A DNA stretch of 64,000 nucleotides from the NCBI RefSeq assembly GCF_002864685.1, contig NZ_NMQZ01000022.1, positions 24,991 to 88,990 on the forward strand, given 5' to 3'. The position numbers and the translations under genes were made by a program. The number at the start of each line of letters is the position of its first letter. Position 1 is the stretch's first letter. The DNA comes from Alloalcanivorax mobilis (GTDB lineage Bacteria; Pseudomonadota; Gammaproteobacteria; Pseudomonadales; Alcanivoracaceae). The notes under the pieces were generated by a model. It made no database searches. It worked only from the letters and a program-made list of their open reading frames with translations, and was not told where the DNA came from. Below, piece by piece: positions 8,663 through 17,739 of the stretch.

Positions 8663-10045
8663 TCAGCCTTCCTTGAGGGCCGCGTTGATGTCGACCACCG
8701 CGCCTTTGCCGTCGCCGAACAACATCAGGGTGTTGTCCATGGCGAACAGCGGGTTGGGCAAACCGGCGAAACCGGGGCTCAAGGAGCGCTTCACCACCAC
8801 CACGGTTCTGGCTTTGTCCACGTTGAGAATCGGCATGCCGTAGATCGGGCTGCCTTTGTCTTCGCGGGCCATCGGGTTGGTGACGTCGTTGGCGCCCAGG
8901 ACAATGGCCACGTCGGTCTGTTCGAAGGTCGGGTTGATGGCGTCCATGTCCTTGAGCTTGTCATAGGACACTTCCGCCTCCGCCAACAGGACGTTCATGT
9001 GACCGGGCATACGACCCGCCACCGGATGGATCGCATACTCCACTTCCACCCCTTTCGCTTCCAGGGTATCGGCCAGATCACGCACCGCATGCTGCGCCTG
9101 TGCCATGGCGAGACCGAAGCCGGGCACGATCACCACGCGTTGGGCGGTTTCCAGCAGCATCGCCACTTCCTCGGCGGAGGTGGATTTGATCTTGCCTTCG
9201 TAGACTTCGTCCTGGTCCATCACCGAGCCGCCTTCGGCCATCACGCCGAACAGCACGTTGGTGAGAGAGCGGTTCATCGCCTTACACATGATCTGGGTGA
9301 GGATCAGGCCCGACGCGCCCACCAGGGAACCGGTGATGATCAGAGCGCTGTTGCCCATCACGAAACCGGCGGCGGACGCGGCCACCCCGGAGTAGGCGTT
9401 GAGCAGGGAGATCACCACCGGCATGTCGGCGCCGCCGATCGGGATCACCAGCAGCACGCCCAGCACCAGGGCAGCCACCGCCATGGCCCAGAAAATGCCG
9501 TGGGCGCCGGGGTTCTGCACCAGTACGGCAATCGCCAGCAGGGAGCCGAGCAGCAGTACGGCGTTGACCGCCTTCATGCCCGGGAACCCCAACGGCTTGC
9601 CGTCGATCAGTTCCTGCAGCTTGGCGAACGCCACCAGCGAGCCGGTCAGGGTGACCGCGCCGATCAGCACCGCCAGGCCCGCGGCGATAATGCCAACCGT
9701 GTCGGGGTAACCGCCGCGATAGAACTCGGCCGCCGCCACGGCGAACGAGGCACCGCCACCGAAACCGTTGAGCAGGGCCACCATTTGCGGCATGGAGGTC
9801 ATCTGTACTTTTTTCGCCATCACGGCGCCGATCACGCCACCGATGACCACACCGGCGATGATGGTGCCGTAGGAAACGATGTCGTGGTGGAGCAGGGTGA
9901 TCACGCAGGCCACGCCCATGCCGGTGGCGGCCAACAGATTGCCGCGTACCGCGGTTTTCGGTTTGGTCAGGCCCTTGATGCCGAGAACGAACAGTACGGC
10001 GGCGATCAAGTAGGCGATATCGATCCAGTTCTGGGAAAGATTCAT
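8663..10045 (-). CDS. pntB: NAD(P) transhydrogenase subunit beta
   Basis: A 460-residue subunit of the proton-translocating transhydrogenase, which uses the proton gradient to drive hydride transfer from NADH to NADP+. The N-terminal two thirds are membrane domain II with many hydrophobic helices (starting NWIDIAYLIAAVLFVLGI). The C-terminal domain III binds NADP(H): VVIVPGFGLAMAQAQHAV is the dinucleotide-binding loop, followed by HPVAGRMPGHMNVLLAEA and the VANDVTNP-type segment GANDVTNPMA. It is last in a three-gene operon, 3 bp after pntAb, and is followed by a strong terminator. Confidence 0.96.
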   Translation of the reverse strand: MNLSQNWIDIAYLIAAVLFVLGIKGLTKPKTAVRGNLLAATGMGVACVITLLHHDIVSYGTIIAGVVIGGVIGAVMAKKVQMTSMPQMVALLNGFGGGASFAVAAAEFYRGGYPDTVGIIAAGLAVLIGAVTLTGSLVAFAKLQELIDGKPLGFPGMKAVNAVLLLGSLLAIAVLVQNPGAHGIFWAMAVAALVLGVLLVIPIGGADMPVVISLLNAYSGVAASAAGFVMGNSALIITGSLVGASGLILTQIMCKAMNRSLTNVLFGVMAEGGSVMDQDEVYEGKIKSTSAEEVAMLLETAQRVVIVPGFGLAMAQAQHAVRDLADTLEAKGVEVEYAIHPVAGRMPGHMNVLLAEAEVSYDKLKDMDAINPTFEQTDVAIVLGANDVTNPMAREDKGSPIYGMPILNVDKARTVVVVKRSLSPGFAGLPNPLFAMDNTLMLFGDGKGAVVDINAALKEG

Positions 10046-10048
10046 CGG

Positions 10049-10324
10049 TTACTTCCTCTTGAACATCGCCAGCATTCGATTGGTGACCATAAAGCCGCCA
10101 ACCACGTTGATGGTCGCGAGGACCACAGCGATGAAACCCAGTACCTGGACCAGAACGCTGTCATTGGAACCGGCGGCGATCAGCGCGCCTACCAGGGTAA
10201 TGCCGGAGATCGCGTTGGAACCGGACATCAACGGCGTATGCAGAGTCGGCGGCACCTTGGTGATCAGTTCCACACCCAGGAAGATCGCCAACACAAAGAG
10301 AGTAAGTTGCGCTACGAAATCCAT
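10049..10324 (-). CDS. pntAb: NAD(P) transhydrogenase subunit alpha part 2 (membrane part)
   Basis: A 91-residue membrane protein with three hydrophobic helices, matching the C-terminal membrane part of the alpha subunit. Recognisable segments are KVPPTLHTPLMSGSNAISG, conserved in domain II, and the C-terminal GFMVTNRMLAMFK. In Escherichia coli this is fused to the NAD-binding part; here alpha is split, as in many other proteobacteria. The start codon overlaps the pntAa stop (TAATG-type junction), so the two halves are translationally coupled. Confidence 0.95.
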   Translation of the reverse strand: MDFVAQLTLFVLAIFLGVELITKVPPTLHTPLMSGSNAISGITLVGALIAAGSNDSVLVQVLGFIAVVLATINVVGGFMVTNRMLAMFKRK

Positions 10325-11559
10325 TACTTCTCCTCCTCCCCGGCACCGGCTTCGCTGGTGTCGGCTTCGGGTTCGGCTTTCTTGATTTCCGGCAGGCCCA
10401 GCATTTCGCGCAGGCGCGCTTGCGGCACATCGCCATCGTGGCTGATAACGGTTTCGGCGACGATCTGGTCTTCAAAGTCCAGTTGCAGGTCACCGTTGTC
10501 GTCCAGCAGCAGCTTAAGCAGGTTTTCCATGTTCTTGCCGAACATCTGGCTGGCATGGAACGCCACCGTGGAGGGCACGTTGGTGGGGCCGATAATGGTC
10601 ACGCCATGTTCGACGATGGTTTCACCGGCCTGGGTGAGCTCGCAGTTGCCTCCGCGCTCGGCGGCCAGATCGACCACCACGGAACCGGGTTTCATCGCCT
10701 TGACCATGTCGGCGGTGACCAGGATCGGGCTCTTGGCGCCGGGTACCGCGGCGGTGGTGATCACCACATCCATCTCGCGGATCACCTCGGTCATCAGCTC
10801 ACGCTGACGTTTGAGGAAATCCTCGCCCTGGGCCTTGGCGTAGCCGCCGCTGCCTTCCGCTTCACCGGTGTCCAGATCCAGCTCCACGGGCTTGGCGCCC
10901 ACCGACAGAATCTGTTCACGGGCGGCGGGGCGCACGTCGTAGGCTTCGACGATGGCACCCAGACGCTTGGCGGTGGCGCAGGCCTGAAGCCCGGCCACGC
11001 CAGCGCCCATCACGAACACCCGGGAGGCGTTCAGGGTGCCGGCCGCGGTCATGTTCATCGGGAACATACGGGGTGAGGCACTGGCGGCCAGCAACACGCA
11101 CTTATAACCGGCGATCATGGCCATGGAAGAAAGCACGTCCATGGACTGCGCGCGAGTGATGCGCGGCACCAGTTCCAACGCCAGACCGGTGACCTTACGC
11201 TCGGCAAGGGTTTGCGCGAACGCGGCATTGGCCAGCGGATCGGTCATGCCAATAAGGAACTGTCCCGCCTTGAGGCTGTCCAGGTCTTTATCGCCATTGG
11301 TCGTATTGCTACCCGGGGTCTGAACTTGGAGGATAGCTTGAGCGGAAGAGAAGAGGTCGTCCCGACCGGCCAGTTTAGCGCCGGCCTTCTCGTATTCGGC
11401 ATCGGTAAAGCCGGCGGCTTCGCCCGCACCGCGCTCAATGAGAATTTCCAGGCCTTCTTTTTTCAGCAGCACACCGACGTTGGCGGGCGTCAGTGCGACG
11501 CGCTCCTCACCGGGGCAGATTTCCTTGGGAACACCGATAATCACCTGCGTTACCCCCAT
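10324..11559 (-). CDS. pntAa: NAD(P) transhydrogenase subunit alpha part 1 (NAD-binding)
   Basis: A 411-residue soluble domain I subunit of the alanine dehydrogenase/PNT family. N-terminal motif GVPKEICPGEERVALTP and the Rossmann loop FVMGAGVAGLQACATAKRLGA with the following acid in EAYDVRPAAREQ identify the NAD(H)-binding site. The C-terminus is a charged, flexible extension rich in Glu, Pro and Ala. First gene of the pnt operon. About 210 bp upstream is noncoding and contains a small hairpin followed by a T-run on the opposite strand (11590-11612). Confidence 0.96.
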   Translation of the reverse strand: MGVTQVIIGVPKEICPGEERVALTPANVGVLLKKEGLEILIERGAGEAAGFTDAEYEKAGAKLAGRDDLFSSAQAILQVQTPGSNTTNGDKDLDSLKAGQFLIGMTDPLANAAFAQTLAERKVTGLALELVPRITRAQSMDVLSSMAMIAGYKCVLLAASASPRMFPMNMTAAGTLNASRVFVMGAGVAGLQACATAKRLGAIVEAYDVRPAAREQILSVGAKPVELDLDTGEAEGSGGYAKAQGEDFLKRQRELMTEVIREMDVVITTAAVPGAKSPILVTADMVKAMKPGSVVVDLAAERGGNCELTQAGETIVEHGVTIIGPTNVPSTVAFHASQMFGKNMENLLKLLLDDNGDLQLDFEDQIVAETVISHDGDVPQARLREMLGLPEIKKAEPEADTSEAGAGEEEK

Positions 11560-11589
11560 TTGTATGGTTCGTAAATACGGGCCCCCAAA

Positions 11590-11612
11590 GCGGCTGAGTG
11601 CAGCCGTTTTTT
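11590..11612 (+). terminator. Possible hairpin plus T-tract in the pntAa leader region
   Basis: CGGCTG, loop AGTG, CAGCCG and then six T residues on the plus strand form a small intrinsic-terminator shape. No plus-strand gene lies upstream, so its role is unclear; it may stop antisense transcription or be part of the pnt leader on the minus strand. Confidence 0.35.
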
Positions 11613-11771
11613 CGGGGGACCTCGAAAAACGGCCGGTTTATAGAGACTGTACAAACGTACAGACTTTTAACCGGCCGCAGAGCAGGGTGCTAACCATATG
11701 GTGGAGTTGCGAACTTGGCAAATAAGAAATGGTTATTGAACTGATAAATGGTCAATAAATGATCGAAATGA

Positions 11772-13202
11772 TCATGTTTTTTCCGTCTTGGCGCCTATTT
11801 TTTGAGCAACCCGTTGCTGATCCTCTTCCTCGCGCATGTGCACGAACGGCTCCAGAATGGTGTTTCCACGAACTTTCGCGCGGATCACGTGTAAAAATGT
11901 GTAAGCCCCCAGCAGTTTGCGAAACAGAAAAATAAACTCCTTCGGTGGCACATCGAAATGCACCGACAGAGCAGTGCGGCTGGCCCGATTCATAACCCGG
12001 TTGGGCAGATCGCTTTCCCCCCACAGGTATTCACCACGCTCATTGATCACCGCGTCCGGAGGCGGGAACCGGTCCGGGTCCTGAAGGGCTTCGATGGCCT
12101 CGAAACACAGCGCCGCGAAGTCGTCCAGCAAACGCTTGGGCACATCACCGGAGAGAAACTCCAACGCTCGCATGGCCCGTTGCAGCCGATCACTGTCATG
12201 ATACCAGGAGGCACGGATCATCTCGCGGCCCGGGCCCAGCACCTGGTCATCGAAATCACGGATGGCGCCGAAATCGAGCAGCACTATGTGGTCCTTGCCG
12301 TCGTCGCCGACCCGCAGCAGATAGTTGCCGAAATTCGGATCGGTCTGCATCTTGTTCCACTCGAACACCTCCCGGCAGCACAGTTCCATGATCGCGCGGC
12401 CGAGAAAATTGCGGCGCTCCTGGCTCAACGACACCACCGACGGGTCGCTGATGTGCACGCCTTCTTCGTAGGAGAGGCAAAGAATGTTGTGGGTGGAATA
12501 CTCGCCAAACACTTCCGGCACCACGAAACGCGGATCGTCCTTGAGCGCCTCACGGAAATGCCGGGTGGTGTGCGCCTCAAGATCGTAATCCACCTCTCTG
12601 CCGAGCATGTCGCGGACTTCGTTGAGCCATTGATTGAACTGTTCGGTGATCGGCACCAGGCGGCTGAGTTTGAGCAGCCGCACCAGCGCGCGCATATCGG
12701 AGTCGATGGCATCGGCGACACCCGGGTACTGAATCTTGAGTACCAGCTCGCGACCGTCGCTTTTGCGCCGCGCACGGTGCACCTGGCCGAGGCTGGCGGC
12801 GCCCAGGGGTTCCGGGTTGACCTCAAGCTCACGCAATTTGACGGCGCCGAGCTGCTTGCGCAGATGCTTCTCCACGGCGCTCCATTCCAGTGCCGTGGTG
12901 TTGTTTTCCAGGGTGTGCAAAGCGGCGGTCACTTCCTCGGGCAAAAAGTGCTCGCCAAACAGGGCCATCATCTGGCCGATCTTCACCACCGATCCCTTTA
13001 ACTGGCCCAGTTCATCCACCAGTTCACGAGCGCGCAGGGACAGATTTTGCCGCTGCCGCTGTTCGCGCTGGTCAGCCGAGGCGAACAGACTTCCGGCGCT
13101 GGAGGTCGCGTAGCGCGCCCCGGCCAGAAAGCCGGCGCGGGCCATGGAAAAGCGACGTTCCAGTGAGCCTGTTTTTACCCGTTTAACGGTTTTTCGTGCC
13201 AT
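11772..13202 (-). CDS. ABC1/AarF-family kinase-like protein
   Basis: A 476-residue second ABC1-family protein. Motifs in order: LKGSVVKIGQMMALFG (KxGQ), lysine in LVLKIQYPGVADAI, NKMQTDPNFGNYLL in place of the canonical HADPHPGN, and HIVLLDFGAIRDF. The altered catalytic loop (QTDPNFGN) is characteristic of one ADCK subgroup and differs from the copy at the left window edge. ATG 13202 was chosen because the region upstream of it overlaps the divergent hydrolase gene and shows no similarity. Likely role in quinone or membrane-lipid metabolism; the substrate is unknown. Confidence 0.86.
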   Translation of the reverse strand: MARKTVKRVKTGSLERRFSMARAGFLAGARYATSSAGSLFASADQREQRQRQNLSLRARELVDELGQLKGSVVKIGQMMALFGEHFLPEEVTAALHTLENNTTALEWSAVEKHLRKQLGAVKLRELEVNPEPLGAASLGQVHRARRKSDGRELVLKIQYPGVADAIDSDMRALVRLLKLSRLVPITEQFNQWLNEVRDMLGREVDYDLEAHTTRHFREALKDDPRFVVPEVFGEYSTHNILCLSYEEGVHISDPSVVSLSQERRNFLGRAIMELCCREVFEWNKMQTDPNFGNYLLRVGDDGKDHIVLLDFGAIRDFDDQVLGPGREMIRASWYHDSDRLQRAMRALEFLSGDVPKRLLDDFAALCFEAIEALQDPDRFPPPDAVINERGEYLWGESDLPNRVMNRASRTALSVHFDVPPKEFIFLFRKLLGAYTFLHVIRAKVRGNTILEPFVHMREEEDQQRVAQKIGAKTEKT

Positions 13203-13262
13203 AGTTCCTCGCGCGAAGGGCAGCTGAACGCCCTGCATTCTAGCTGATTTGGGGATCGATGT

Positions 13263-14072
13263 ATGGCCGGCACCACCTGGATTCTGCTGCGCGGCCTGGT
13301 GCGCGAGCAGGCCCATTGGGATGACTTTCCCGAGCGCTTTGCTCACGCCCTCGGCAGCGGCCACCGGATTGTCTGCCTGGACCTGCCCGGCAACGGGCAA
13401 TTGCATGCACAGCCCAGCCCGGCGCGGGTTGACGCCATGGTCGACGCCGCGCGCCAGCAGGTGCGTGAACGGGGCATCCGTGGGCCACTGCGTCTGGTGG
13501 CGCTGTCCCTGGGAGGGATGGTGGCCGTGCAGTGGCTTTGCAACCACCCCGACGAGATCGAAGCGGTGGCGTTGATCAATTCCAGCGCCGCGCGCTTCAG
13601 CCCGTTCTGGAAGCGGCTGCGGCCGATGAACTATGCGAGCATCGTGTTCCAGGGGCTGTTGGGCCGTGACCGTTTGCGCCGCGAGCGGATGATTCTGCGC
13701 ATCAGTACCAACCTGCTCAACCCGGAACAACGCGAGCGCCTGGCCGAGCGGTTCACCGAGGTGGATCGGCTGCGGCCGGTCAGCGCCGCCAACACGGTGC
13801 GGCAATTATGGGCGGCGCTGCGCTTCCGGGCGCCAGTGGCGCTGCCACCGGCGGTGCCGGTGCTGGTGATCAACGGCGCCGGCGACCGCCTGGTCCACCC
13901 GGATTGCTCCCGGGACCTGGCACGCCACTGGCAACAGCCGTTGCTGGCGCACCCGGACGGCGGCCACGACCTGTCGCTGGACGCCCCGGAATGGCTGGCG
14001 CGAACCCTGCTCCGCTGGTGGACAGAGCAGGGCCAAATGTCTCCGGTTGACGGCTCCAAGCGTCTCGCCTAG
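13263..14072 (+). CDS. Alpha/beta hydrolase
   Basis: A 269-residue cytoplasmic alpha/beta hydrolase. Visible triad elements are the nucleophile elbow ALSLGGMVAVQW (Ser near residue 83), the acid in VLVINGAGDRLVHP and the histidine in HPDGGHDLSLDAPEWLA. The oxyanion segment near the N-terminus, LLRGLVREQAHWDDF, is unusual in having RGL where HG is common. There is no signal peptide. It starts 61 bp from the divergent ABC1 gene and is followed 44 bp later by an MpaB-like oxygenase in the same direction. The substrate is unknown. Confidence 0.82.
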   Translation: MAGTTWILLRGLVREQAHWDDFPERFAHALGSGHRIVCLDLPGNGQLHAQPSPARVDAMVDAARQQVRERGIRGPLRLVALSLGGMVAVQWLCNHPDEIEAVALINSSAARFSPFWKRLRPMNYASIVFQGLLGRDRLRRERMILRISTNLLNPEQRERLAERFTEVDRLRPVSAANTVRQLWAALRFRAPVALPPAVPVLVINGAGDRLVHPDCSRDLARHWQQPLLAHPDGGHDLSLDAPEWLARTLLRWWTEQGQMSPVDGSKRLA

Positions 14073-14116
14073 CTTCATGAAAACCGACCCGTTGCGCTGA
14101 CCGCCGGAGAACATCA

Positions 14117-15259
14117 ATGGCCACCCCCGAGGAACAACGCCGCCTTACCCTGGGGCCGCGCAACCCGCGCGAGCGCATCTGGTTTGATCGTTACAGCCAC
14201 CCCAATCTGCAGCGCTGGCGCCAAGTGCAGGACCCGCTGGCGGATGCCTGCCTGGCGTCGATTTCGTTTCGCCGGCCCTCCGGCTTATTGGACGAGGTGG
14301 AACGGCGCGCGGTGGAGCAGGGCGGCGTTTACCGCGATTTTCTCGAACACTGCCACAGCGTGCCGGCCTGGGTGGATTTCCAGGCGATGGACCTGGGGCG
14401 GCGTATGTACCGCCGCCATGGCGCCTTGCAGGGGCTGGTGCTGATGTGTTCGAGCCTGGTGGAAGGCTACGCCCACAACAAACCCAGCCAGGTGCTGGTG
14501 GCCACCGGGCGTCTGCAGGAAGACGTTTCCCGGCGCATCTATGAAACCGGCCAGATGCTGCACAACATCGCCGCGCCCGAGGGGCTGCGCCCGGGCGGTC
14601 TTGGCCACCGCACCCTGATGGAAGTGCGACTGCTGCACGCCGCTGTGCGCCGTCATCTTGACGACAGCGGCCGCTGGAACAGCGATCTCTATGACCTGCC
14701 GATCAACCAGGAAGACATGGCCGGCACCGTGCTGGAGTTCGATTACATGGTGGTGCGAGGCTTACGGCGACTGGGCCTGTATATAAGCCGCCGTGAGCAC
14801 GAGGCGATGCATTATTTCTGGCGCTATGCCGGCTATCTTCTCGGCGTGGACGAAGCCCTGCTGACGGCCACCATCGAAGAGCAGGAAATTCTGGCGCTGC
14901 AACTGACCTCCCACCTCTATGAACCCACCGCCGACAGCGAAGCGCTGGCCAAGGCGCTGCTCCGCGACATGGCCAACAAGCCTCCGTTTCACCTTCCCTA
15001 CGATGTGCTGCTGGCGATCAGCCGTTTCTTAATTGGCGATGCCATGGCCGATGATCTGCGCATTCACAACCGGGTCTCTTCGGCGGCGGCGGTGCGCATG
15101 CTCAGGGCCACCCTGGGCGTGGCCAGCCTGGGGCAACGGCTGCTGCCGGAACGCGCCAAACGACGCCTGGAAGACATCAACCATGGCCTTGGGCGGCGCA
15201 CGCTGAACGTGGGCCTGGGCAAAACACCGGCCCGCTGGGGATTCAAGGCAATGGCCTGA
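14117..15259 (+). CDS. MpaB/DUF2236-family oxygenase-like protein
   Basis: A 380-residue protein matching the DUF2236/oxygenase MpaB family, which includes latex-clearing haem dioxygenases. Conserved features are the central segment LGHRTLMEVRLLHAAVRRHL and the downstream PINQEDMAGTVLEFDYMVVRGL, which in family members contains the haem-pocket region. No signal peptide is visible, unlike secreted rubber oxygenases. It follows an alpha/beta hydrolase on the same strand, so the two may act on the same hydrophobic substrate (inference). Confidence 0.8.
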   Translation: MATPEEQRRLTLGPRNPRERIWFDRYSHPNLQRWRQVQDPLADACLASISFRRPSGLLDEVERRAVEQGGVYRDFLEHCHSVPAWVDFQAMDLGRRMYRRHGALQGLVLMCSSLVEGYAHNKPSQVLVATGRLQEDVSRRIYETGQMLHNIAAPEGLRPGGLGHRTLMEVRLLHAAVRRHLDDSGRWNSDLYDLPINQEDMAGTVLEFDYMVVRGLRRLGLYISRREHEAMHYFWRYAGYLLGVDEALLTATIEEQEILALQLTSHLYEPTADSEALAKALLRDMANKPPFHLPYDVLLAISRFLIGDAMADDLRIHNRVSSAAAVRMLRATLGVASLGQRLLPERAKRRLEDINHGLGRRTLNVGLGKTPARWGFKAMA

Positions 15260-15348
15260 CGCCGCCATCGAAGGGCAAAGCACGGCAAACGGGCGAGCCA
15301 ACAGGATTCCGGCCAAGGCCGGCGGGGAGGCGTGAATAACGGGGAGGG

Positions 15349-15368
15349 CCGCCGGGTTGTCCCGGCGG
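15349..15368. terminator. Hairpin between convergent oxygenase and prc genes
   Basis: CCGCCGGG, a four-base loop TTGT and CCCGGCGG form a perfect GC-rich stem in the 118-bp gap between convergent genes. It lacks a clear U-run on either strand, so it is a weak terminator candidate. Confidence 0.4.
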
Positions 15369-15377
15369 CGGGTTTGA

Positions 15378-17486
15378 TCAGGCGCCTTTGTCGGCCACCC
15401 GCTGGTGACTCATCAGGCTCACCAGGTCGGCGAGAATCTCGCCGGCCTCTTTCAGGTAGGGGTCTTTGCTCATCGGCTCTTCCGCGGATTCCGGGTCCAG
15501 AGCGCGCTGCTCTTCGAGGGTGCGCAGATCGGCCATCTTTTTGATTGGCTCTTCACCACGAGCCTTGCGCACCGCGTTCTCGATGGCCAGCCGCTGCTGA
15601 TCGAATTGCTGTTGCCAGGCGCGGCGCTTTTTCTCATCCAGAGTGACCACGCGACGCTCGCGAGCCTGGTCGAGCAACCCACGCAGCTTCTCCACATAGA
15701 CAAACTCCGGATCACTCTTGATGCGCGCTTCGTGACGCTTGCGCAGATCGGGCAGCAACGGCACCAAGTCGTGCACCGGTGTGTATTTGGCCGGATCGAT
15801 CTCATCCCAGGGCATGGCGTTGGGCTGGGTGCTCTCACCCACCTCATCCTTGTTGATCAGCGAAGGCATGGTGACATCCGGCACGATGCCCAGATTCTGG
15901 TTGCTGGAGCCCGACACCCGATAGAACTTGGCGTTGGTCATTTTCAGCTTGCCGTGATTCAGATCCAGCAGGGTTTGCACGGTGCCCTTGCCGTAGGTCT
16001 GATCGCCAACGATCAATGCCCGGCCATAATCCTGCATCGCGCCGGCGAAAATCTCCGAGGCCGAGGCGCTGTAGCGGTTCACCAATACCGCCATCGGCCC
16101 GGCATAGAGAATCCCCGGGTATTGATCGCTTTCGACGCTGACGCGGCCACCGGCTTCACGCACCTGCACGGTCGGCCCGCGATTGATGAACAGGCTGACC
16201 AGCTTGTTCACCTCCAGCAGGGAGCCGCCGCCGTTGTTGCGCAGATCAATGGCCAGCGCGTCGACGTTTTCCTTGCGCAGCTCCATCAACAGTTGCGCCA
16301 CGTCGCGGGTGGTGCTGGTGTAATCCGGGTCGCCACGGTGAAAGGCGTTGAAGTCCAGATAGAATGCCGGGATTTCAATCACCCCGAGTTTCATCGGTTT
16401 GCCATCACGGGTGATATCGATCACCGCCTTCTTGGCCGCTTGTTCTTCCAGCACCACCTTGTTGCGGGTAATCGACAGCGTGTGGGTGTCGTGCTCGCCG
16501 GCGCCGCCGGCCGGGATCACTTCAAGGCGCACCTTGGAACCCTTGGGTCCGCGAATCTTGTCCACCACCTCGTCCAGGCGCATGCCGATGATGTTGACCA
16601 TGTCCTTGTCTTCCTGGCCCACACCGACAATGCGATCCGCCGGCTTAAGCTGGCCGGACTTGGCCGCCGGCCCGCCGGGCACCAGGCGCACCACCTTGGT
16701 GTAGCCGTCTTCGTACTGCAGCACCGCGCCGATGCCCTCCAGGGAGCGGCTCATGCTGATGTCGAAGTTTTCCGAATTGTGCGGGGTAAAGTAGGTGGTG
16801 TGCGGATCAAAGCTTTGTGTCACCGCGTTCATATAAAGCTGAAACACATCCTCGGAGGTGTTCTGGCGAACCCGATCAAGCTGGCTTTGATAGCGGCTGA
16901 CCAGGCGCTTTTGAATCTCTTTCTCGTCGGTGCCGTTGAGGCGCATGGACAGCACCGCGTTTTTCAGCTGCCGATCCCAGATCCGGCCAAGAGCGTCCTG
17001 ATCCGATGCCCAATCCGCTTTGGTGCGATCCAGTTCCACCGGCGTGTCATCATCGAAGCGCCAATCATCAAACCCGGCGTTCAGTTCGGCGACGATGGCG
17101 GTAAGCCTTGTTTCCAGATGGCTCTGGTAACGGTTGAAAATGGTGTAGCCGCCCTCCAGCACGCCCTCGCCGAGTTGATCGTCAAGCTTGTCCCGATACA
17201 CCTGGAACGCCTGGATGTCCTGCTGGCTGAGAAACAGCCGATTGGGGTCCAGGTCCTTGAGATACTGGGCGAAGATCCGCTCGGAGAGTGCATCATTGAA
17301 TTTCAGCCGCAGGTAATGCAGGTCCAGGCGGTCAACGATTTCCTCGGTGGCTTCGCGCTGCACCTCGGTGGGCTTGAGAGCCCCCTCGACCTCCGGAGCG
17401 GGGCGCAGGCTGCCGCCGACCTGAAGGGCGCCACACAGCAGTACGATTGCCAGAAGCACACCAAACAACTTTCGAAACACGGACAT
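15378..17486 (-). CDS. prc: Carboxy-terminal processing periplasmic protease (Prc/Tsp)
   Basis: A 702-residue S41-family protease. An N-terminal hydrophobic segment (KLFGVLLAIVLLCGALQVGG) exports or anchors it in the periplasm. A PDZ domain (about residues 240-320, DRIVGVGQEDKDMVNIIGM region) is followed by the protease core, with the catalytic serine in NRYSASASEIFAGAMQDYG and lysine in DQTYGKGTVQTLL. The long helical N- and C-terminal extensions match Tsp length. Prc degrades misfolded and tagged periplasmic proteins and trims penicillin-binding or murein enzymes. ATG 17486 is preferred over an upstream TTG at 17498. It is transcribed alone. Confidence 0.95.
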   Translation of the reverse strand: MSVFRKLFGVLLAIVLLCGALQVGGSLRPAPEVEGALKPTEVQREATEEIVDRLDLHYLRLKFNDALSERIFAQYLKDLDPNRLFLSQQDIQAFQVYRDKLDDQLGEGVLEGGYTIFNRYQSHLETRLTAIVAELNAGFDDWRFDDDTPVELDRTKADWASDQDALGRIWDRQLKNAVLSMRLNGTDEKEIQKRLVSRYQSQLDRVRQNTSEDVFQLYMNAVTQSFDPHTTYFTPHNSENFDISMSRSLEGIGAVLQYEDGYTKVVRLVPGGPAAKSGQLKPADRIVGVGQEDKDMVNIIGMRLDEVVDKIRGPKGSKVRLEVIPAGGAGEHDTHTLSITRNKVVLEEQAAKKAVIDITRDGKPMKLGVIEIPAFYLDFNAFHRGDPDYTSTTRDVAQLLMELRKENVDALAIDLRNNGGGSLLEVNKLVSLFINRGPTVQVREAGGRVSVESDQYPGILYAGPMAVLVNRYSASASEIFAGAMQDYGRALIVGDQTYGKGTVQTLLDLNHGKLKMTNAKFYRVSGSSNQNLGIVPDVTMPSLINKDEVGESTQPNAMPWDEIDPAKYTPVHDLVPLLPDLRKRHEARIKSDPEFVYVEKLRGLLDQARERRVVTLDEKKRRAWQQQFDQQRLAIENAVRKARGEEPIKKMADLRTLEEQRALDPESAEEPMSKDPYLKEAGEILADLVSLMSHQRVADKGA

Positions 17487-17739
17487 GGGCTGACTCAATG
17501 GCTTGTTTTGTAGGGCAGTATAGCAGGCCGTTTAAAAAACGCTCTGACCGGTCAGGCCGATAAACGGCCACTTTATTAAATGGCGGTAAAAATACCGTCC
17601 CCGCTGGCGGTATCGCCGGCTGGTGAGGGCGGTTGCCGCGCCTGGCGCCCGCGGATCATCGCACGGGCCCGTGACCACGCATAGGCAAACGGCCGGGCTG
17701 ACGACATACTGTGCGCAACGCCGACCCCCAGGAGTTTTC

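Noticed and set aside
8648..8668. Hairpin at the pntB end as its terminator
   Set aside because: The stem overlaps the last codons and lacks a U-run; the structure at 8581-8613 is stronger and followed by T residues on the correct strand.
15405..17513. A 702-codon open frame antisense to prc
   Set aside because: Same shadow effect; prc on the other strand has clear protease motifs.
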